52,462 bases of DNA from NCBI GenBank assembly GCA_015055865.1, contig SVHK01000007.1:1-52462 (forward strand). The letters are read 5' to 3'. Both the position numbers and the translations under genes were made by a program. This document shows, in pieces, positions 48,875-52,462 of this stretch (position 1 is the stretch's first letter; each line of letters begins with the position of its first letter). The DNA is from Clostridiales bacterium (lineage in GTDB: Bacteria; Bacillota; Clostridia; Christensenellales; Borkfalkiaceae). Under the pieces are notes generated by a model, which did not search any database, had not been told where the DNA came from, and was given only the letters and a program-made list of their open reading frames with translations.

Positions 48875-49174
48875 ATGGCAGTACAAAAAATCAGAATTAA
48901 GTTAGCGGCGTACGAACACGAACTCGTTGACGAAGCGGCAAGCCGTATCGTTGAAACGATGAAGAAGAGCGGGGCAAAGATTTCCGGTCCTATCCCCCTT
49001 CCCACGGAAAGAGAAATCATCACGATTCTCCGTTCGCCCCACAAATATAAGGATTCTCGTGAACAATTCGAAATGAGAACGTATAAGAGAATCATCGACA
49101 TCTATTCGCCTAACGCAAACCTTTTGAACTCTATTCAATTGCCTGCAGGCGTAGATATCAAAATCAAACTCTAA
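48875..49174 (+). CDS. rpsJ: 30S ribosomal protein S10
   Basis: [24 protein letters not shown]. Confidence 0.98.
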   Translation: MAVQKIRIKLAAYEHELVDEAASRIVETMKKSGAKISGPIPLPTEREIITILRSPHKYKDSREQFEMRTYKRIIDIYSPNANLLNSIQLPAGVDIKIKL

Positions 49175-49258
49175 TAAAGAGTTATCAACAATTTGCCGAG
49201 AAATACTTTTAAATGGTATTCGAGAAAATAAAAAAAATTTAAGGAGTGAACTTTATCT

Positions 49259-49894
49259 ATGAATAAAGCAATCATCGGTCGTAAAGTTGGGATGACCCAA
49301 ATCTTTACGGAAGACGGGAAAGTGATTCCCGTAACGGTAGTGGAAGCAGGTCCTTGCCCCGTAGTTCAAGTTAAGACGGTTGAAAACGACGGATATTCCG
49401 CGTTGAAAGTCGGCTTTATCGAAACGAGCGAAAAGGCGTTGACCAAACCCGAACTCGGACAGTTTAAAAAGGCTGGCGTTAAGCCCCACAAGGTTTTGAA
49501 AGAACTTCGTGTGGATAACGCAGAAACCTACGAAGTAGGCGCAGAACTTAAAGCTGACGTTTTCGCGGCAGGCGACAAGGTAGACGTATCCGGTTTGACG
49601 AAAGGTCACGGTTTCACGGGTGTAATTAAGAGATGGAATCAACACCGTCTTAAGATGACGCACGGTACTGGTCCCGTACACAGAGAACCCGGTTCTATGG
49701 GTCCTATCAGCTCTCCTTCGAGAGTTTTCAAGCATAAGCACCTCGCTGGTCAATACGGTCTTGAAAACGTAACCATTCAAAATCTTGAAGTTGTGAAAGT
49801 TGACCTTAACAGAAACGCGCTCTTGATTAAAGGCGCGATTCCCGGACCTAAAGGTAGCGTTGTTACGATTAAGAACAGCGTAAAGAGCAAATAA
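49259..49894 (+). CDS. rplC: 50S ribosomal protein L3
   Basis: [25 protein letters not shown]. Confidence 0.98.
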   Translation: MNKAIIGRKVGMTQIFTEDGKVIPVTVVEAGPCPVVQVKTVENDGYSALKVGFIETSEKALTKPELGQFKKAGVKPHKVLKELRVDNAETYEVGAELKADVFAAGDKVDVSGLTKGHGFTGVIKRWNQHRLKMTHGTGPVHREPGSMGPISSPSRVFKHKHLAGQYGLENVTIQNLEVVKVDLNRNALLIKGAIPGPKGSVVTIKNSVKSK

Positions 49895-49909
49895 GGAGAG
49901 TGAAAGACA

Positions 49910-50533
49910 ATGGCGGCTATTAAAGTATATAATATGCAAGGCTCTGAAGTCGGCACGATGGAGTTAAACGACAGCGTGTTCGCAGTTGAATATAGAGAGT
50001 CTTTAATCCATCAAGCAGTCGTTACCCGTCTTGCTAACGAAAGACAAGGTACGAAATCCACCCTCACGAGAAGCGAAGTAAGAGGCGGCGGTATTAAGCC
50101 CTGGAGACAAAAGGGTACGGGTCGCGCTCGTCAAGGTTCGATTCGCGCTCCCCAATGGATTAAGGGTGGCGTAGTATTCGCTCCGAAGTCTCGCGACTTC
50201 TCCAAGAAGATGAACGCGTCTGCGAAGAAAGCGGCTCTTCTTTCCGCTCTTTCCAAGAAGGTTGCGGACGGCGAATTCGTCGTAGTTGACGAATTGAAAG
50301 TTTCCGCTCCCAAGACGAAGGAAATGGCGGCGTTTGCGAAAGCGCTCAACCTTACGAAAACTGCGCTCGTGGTTATGGATAACGACGATATCAACGTAAT
50401 CCGCGCGGCGGCTAACCTTCCCAAGTTGGAAACGATGCCCCTTGCGCAACTCAGCACCTACGAAGTAGTAGCGAATAAAACCATCGTTATGACGAAGGCT
50501 GCTGTTGAGAAATTCCAGGAGGTTAACGCGTAA
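49910..50533 (+). CDS. rplD: 50S ribosomal protein L4
   Basis: [25 protein letters not shown]. Confidence 0.98.
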   Translation: MAAIKVYNMQGSEVGTMELNDSVFAVEYRESLIHQAVVTRLANERQGTKSTLTRSEVRGGGIKPWRQKGTGRARQGSIRAPQWIKGGVVFAPKSRDFSKKMNASAKKAALLSALSKKVADGEFVVVDELKVSAPKTKEMAAFAKALNLTKTALVVMDNDDINVIRAAANLPKLETMPLAQLSTYEVVANKTIVMTKAAVEKFQEVNA

Positions 50534-50823
50534 TGTTTGCAGAAGACATCATTATTAAACCCGTCTTGACCGAAAAGGGATACGACGGTATTGCGTCTAA
50601 AAAATATACGTTCATCGTTAAGAAAGACGCAAACAAAACGGAAATCAAATTGGCAGTCGAAAAAATCTTCGGCGTAAAAGTTGCAAGCGTAAACACCGTT
50701 ACCTGCAAAGGTAAACTCAAGAGAATGGGCAGAAACGAAGGGTATACTCCCGACCGTAAGAAGGCTATCGTTACTTTGAAAGAAGATAGCAAGGCCATCG
50801 AATTCTTTGAGTCTTTGACCTAA
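50533..50823 (+). CDS. rplW: 50S ribosomal protein L23
   Basis: [36 protein letters not shown]. Confidence 0.97.
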   Translation: MFAEDIIIKPVLTEKGYDGIASKKYTFIVKKDANKTEIKLAVEKIFGVKVASVNTVTCKGKLKRMGRNEGYTPDRKKAIVTLKEDSKAIEFFESLT

Positions 50824-50840
50824 TAGGAGGAAATTAGAAA

Positions 50841-51671
50841 ATGGCTATTAAAACGTATAAACCCACGTCGGCTGGTCGTCGTTTCGTAACCGTTCTTACC
50901 AACGATGATTTGACCCCCGGCGCTAAGCCCGAAAAGTCTCTTATGCACGACCAACGTCACAGCGGCGGTCGCAACAACTTGGGCAGAATTACGACCAGAC
51001 ACATTGGCGGTGGTAACCGCAGAAAATACCGTATTATCGACTTCAAGAGATTGAAAGACGACATTCCTGCAACGGTTAAGAGTATTCAATACGACCCCAA
51101 TAGAAGCGCGCACATCGCTCTTTTGGCTTACGCAGACGGCGTAAAGGCGTATATCCTTGCTCCCGTTGGCTTGAACGTTGGCGATAAAGTTATGAGCGGT
51201 GCGAAAGCGGACATTAAAGTCGGCAACGCGTTGCCCCTTGAAAACATTCCCGTAGGTACGATGGTACACAACGTAGAGCTTACCCCCGGTAAGGGCGGTC
51301 AAATCGCAAGAAGCGCAGGTATCTCCGCGCAAATTATGGCTTGCGAAGGCAAATACGCAACCATCCGTATGCCGAGTGGCGAAATGAGATATATCAACGC
51401 GAAGTGCCGTGCGACCATCGGTCAAGTAGGCAACGTTGACCACGAACTCGTTTCCCTTGGTAAGGCTGGTAAAGCAAGATATCTCGGTTTAAGACCTGAA
51501 GTAAGAGGTTCGGTTATGAACCCTGTTGACCACCCTCACGGTGGTGGTGAAGGTAAGTCTCCGATTGGCCATGCCGGTCCTTTGACTCCTTGGGGTAAAC
51601 CTGCTCTCGGTTACAAGACGAGAAAGAAGAAGAATGCAACGAACAAGTTCATTCTTAAGAGAATTAACTAA
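50841..51671 (+). CDS. rplB: 50S ribosomal protein L2
   Basis: [36 protein letters not shown]. Confidence 0.98.
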   Translation: MAIKTYKPTSAGRRFVTVLTNDDLTPGAKPEKSLMHDQRHSGGRNNLGRITTRHIGGGNRRKYRIIDFKRLKDDIPATVKSIQYDPNRSAHIALLAYADGVKAYILAPVGLNVGDKVMSGAKADIKVGNALPLENIPVGTMVHNVELTPGKGGQIARSAGISAQIMACEGKYATIRMPSGEMRYINAKCRATIGQVGNVDHELVSLGKAGKARYLGLRPEVRGSVMNPVDHPHGGGEGKSPIGHAGPLTPWGKPALGYKTRKKKNATNKFILKRIN

Positions 51672-51686
51672 TCGGAGGATTGAAAA

Positions 51687-51962
51687 ATGTCAAGAAGCGT
51701 AAAGAAAGGACCTTACGTCGAAGCGAAACTCTTTGAAAGAATTCAAGCGATGAACGCTGCGAATGAGAAAAAAGTTATCAAGACCTGGTCGAGAGCATCG
51801 ACAATCTTCCCCGATTTCGTAGGTCATACGATTGCGGTATACGACGGACGTAAACACGTTCCCGTATACGTAACGGAAGATATGATTGGTTGCAAGCTCG
51901 GTGAGTTTGCTCCCACCAGAACGTTCCACGGTCACGCCGCGAAAACGACTAGCGGTAAATAA
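51687..51962 (+). CDS. rpsS: 30S ribosomal protein S19
   Basis: [22 protein letters not shown]. Confidence 0.98.
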   Translation: MSRSVKKGPYVEAKLFERIQAMNAANEKKVIKTWSRASTIFPDFVGHTIAVYDGRKHVPVYVTEDMIGCKLGEFAPTRTFHGHAAKTTSGK

Positions 51963-51975
51963 GGAGAAATAGAAA

Positions 51976-52377
51976 ATGGCAACGAATATGATTAAAAAGA
52001 CGAAAAGGGTTGAAGAAAACAGAGAAAAACGCCCTTATGCTGTCGCTAAATACATTAGAGTTTCCCCTTACAAAGTAAGAACTGTTCTTGCTTTGATTCG
52101 CGGAAAGGACTACAGAGAAGCGAAAGCAATCCTTGAACACAGTGTTAATGGTAGCGCGCTTGCGGTTAAGAAAGTTCTTATGTCCGCTGCGGCAAACGCT
52201 GAACACAATATGGGTATGGACAAGAACGACTTGTACGTAGCGGAATGTTTCGCTGACGGCGGTCAAATGCTTAAGAGAATGCAACCCGTTTCCAAGGGAC
52301 GCGGACATGCAATCTTAAAGAGAACGAGTCACATCACCGTAATTTTGGACGTTAAAAAGTTGGAAGGAGAATTATAA
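51976..52377 (+). CDS. rplV: 50S ribosomal protein L22
   Basis: [41 protein letters not shown]. Confidence 0.97.
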   Translation: MATNMIKKTKRVEENREKRPYAVAKYIRVSPYKVRTVLALIRGKDYREAKAILEHSVNGSALAVKKVLMSAAANAEHNMGMDKNDLYVAECFADGGQMLKRMQPVSKGRGHAILKRTSHITVILDVKKLEGEL

Positions 52378-52462
52378 TGGGACAAAAAGTTAATCCTCAT
52401 GGTTTGAGAGTAGGTGTTATCACCGGTTGGAATACCCAATGGTATGCAGATAAAAAAGAATT
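52377..52462 (+). CDS. rpsC: 30S ribosomal protein S3 (partial, runs off window)
   Basis: [28 protein letters not shown]. Confidence 0.95.
   Translation, partial: MGQKVNPHGLRVGVITGWNTQWYADKKE

Overview
The window looks like a low-GC, Gram-positive (Clostridia-like Firmicutes) chromosome segment. It is mostly core housekeeping genes arranged in conserved operons: dgt-dnaG-rpoD-trmK-nif3-zinc ribbon; rsmD-coaD; rarA; nrdR; ispG-[polC locus]-rimP-nusA-ylxR-ylxQ-infB-rbfA-nrnA; guaB/guaA; PadR-DUF1700-DUF4097; pgk-tpiA-gpmI-secG-rnr-smpB; thyA-folA; typA; and the start of the S10 ribosomal protein operon, cut off in rpsC. I saw no rRNA, tRNA, CRISPR array, prophage or intact transposon. The features most worth a second look are: (1) the polC locus encodes only a 523-aa PolC-type N-terminal + OB + DEDDh exonuclease protein, with no PHP or polymerase domain; (2) an unannotated minus-strand ncRNA candidate (~200 nt) with a strong promoter, a rod-like fold and a terminator, resembling 6S RNA in architecture; (3) a 94-bp tandem repeat array between tpiA and gpmI; (4) a GMP synthase with no glutaminase domain; (5) a nitrilase-fold protein that appears to have lost its catalytic residues; (6) structured leaders or attenuators before rpsJ and rimP; (7) a 29-aa small membrane protein missed by the ORF track. 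All calls come from reading the sequence by eye; no database searches or folding programs were run.
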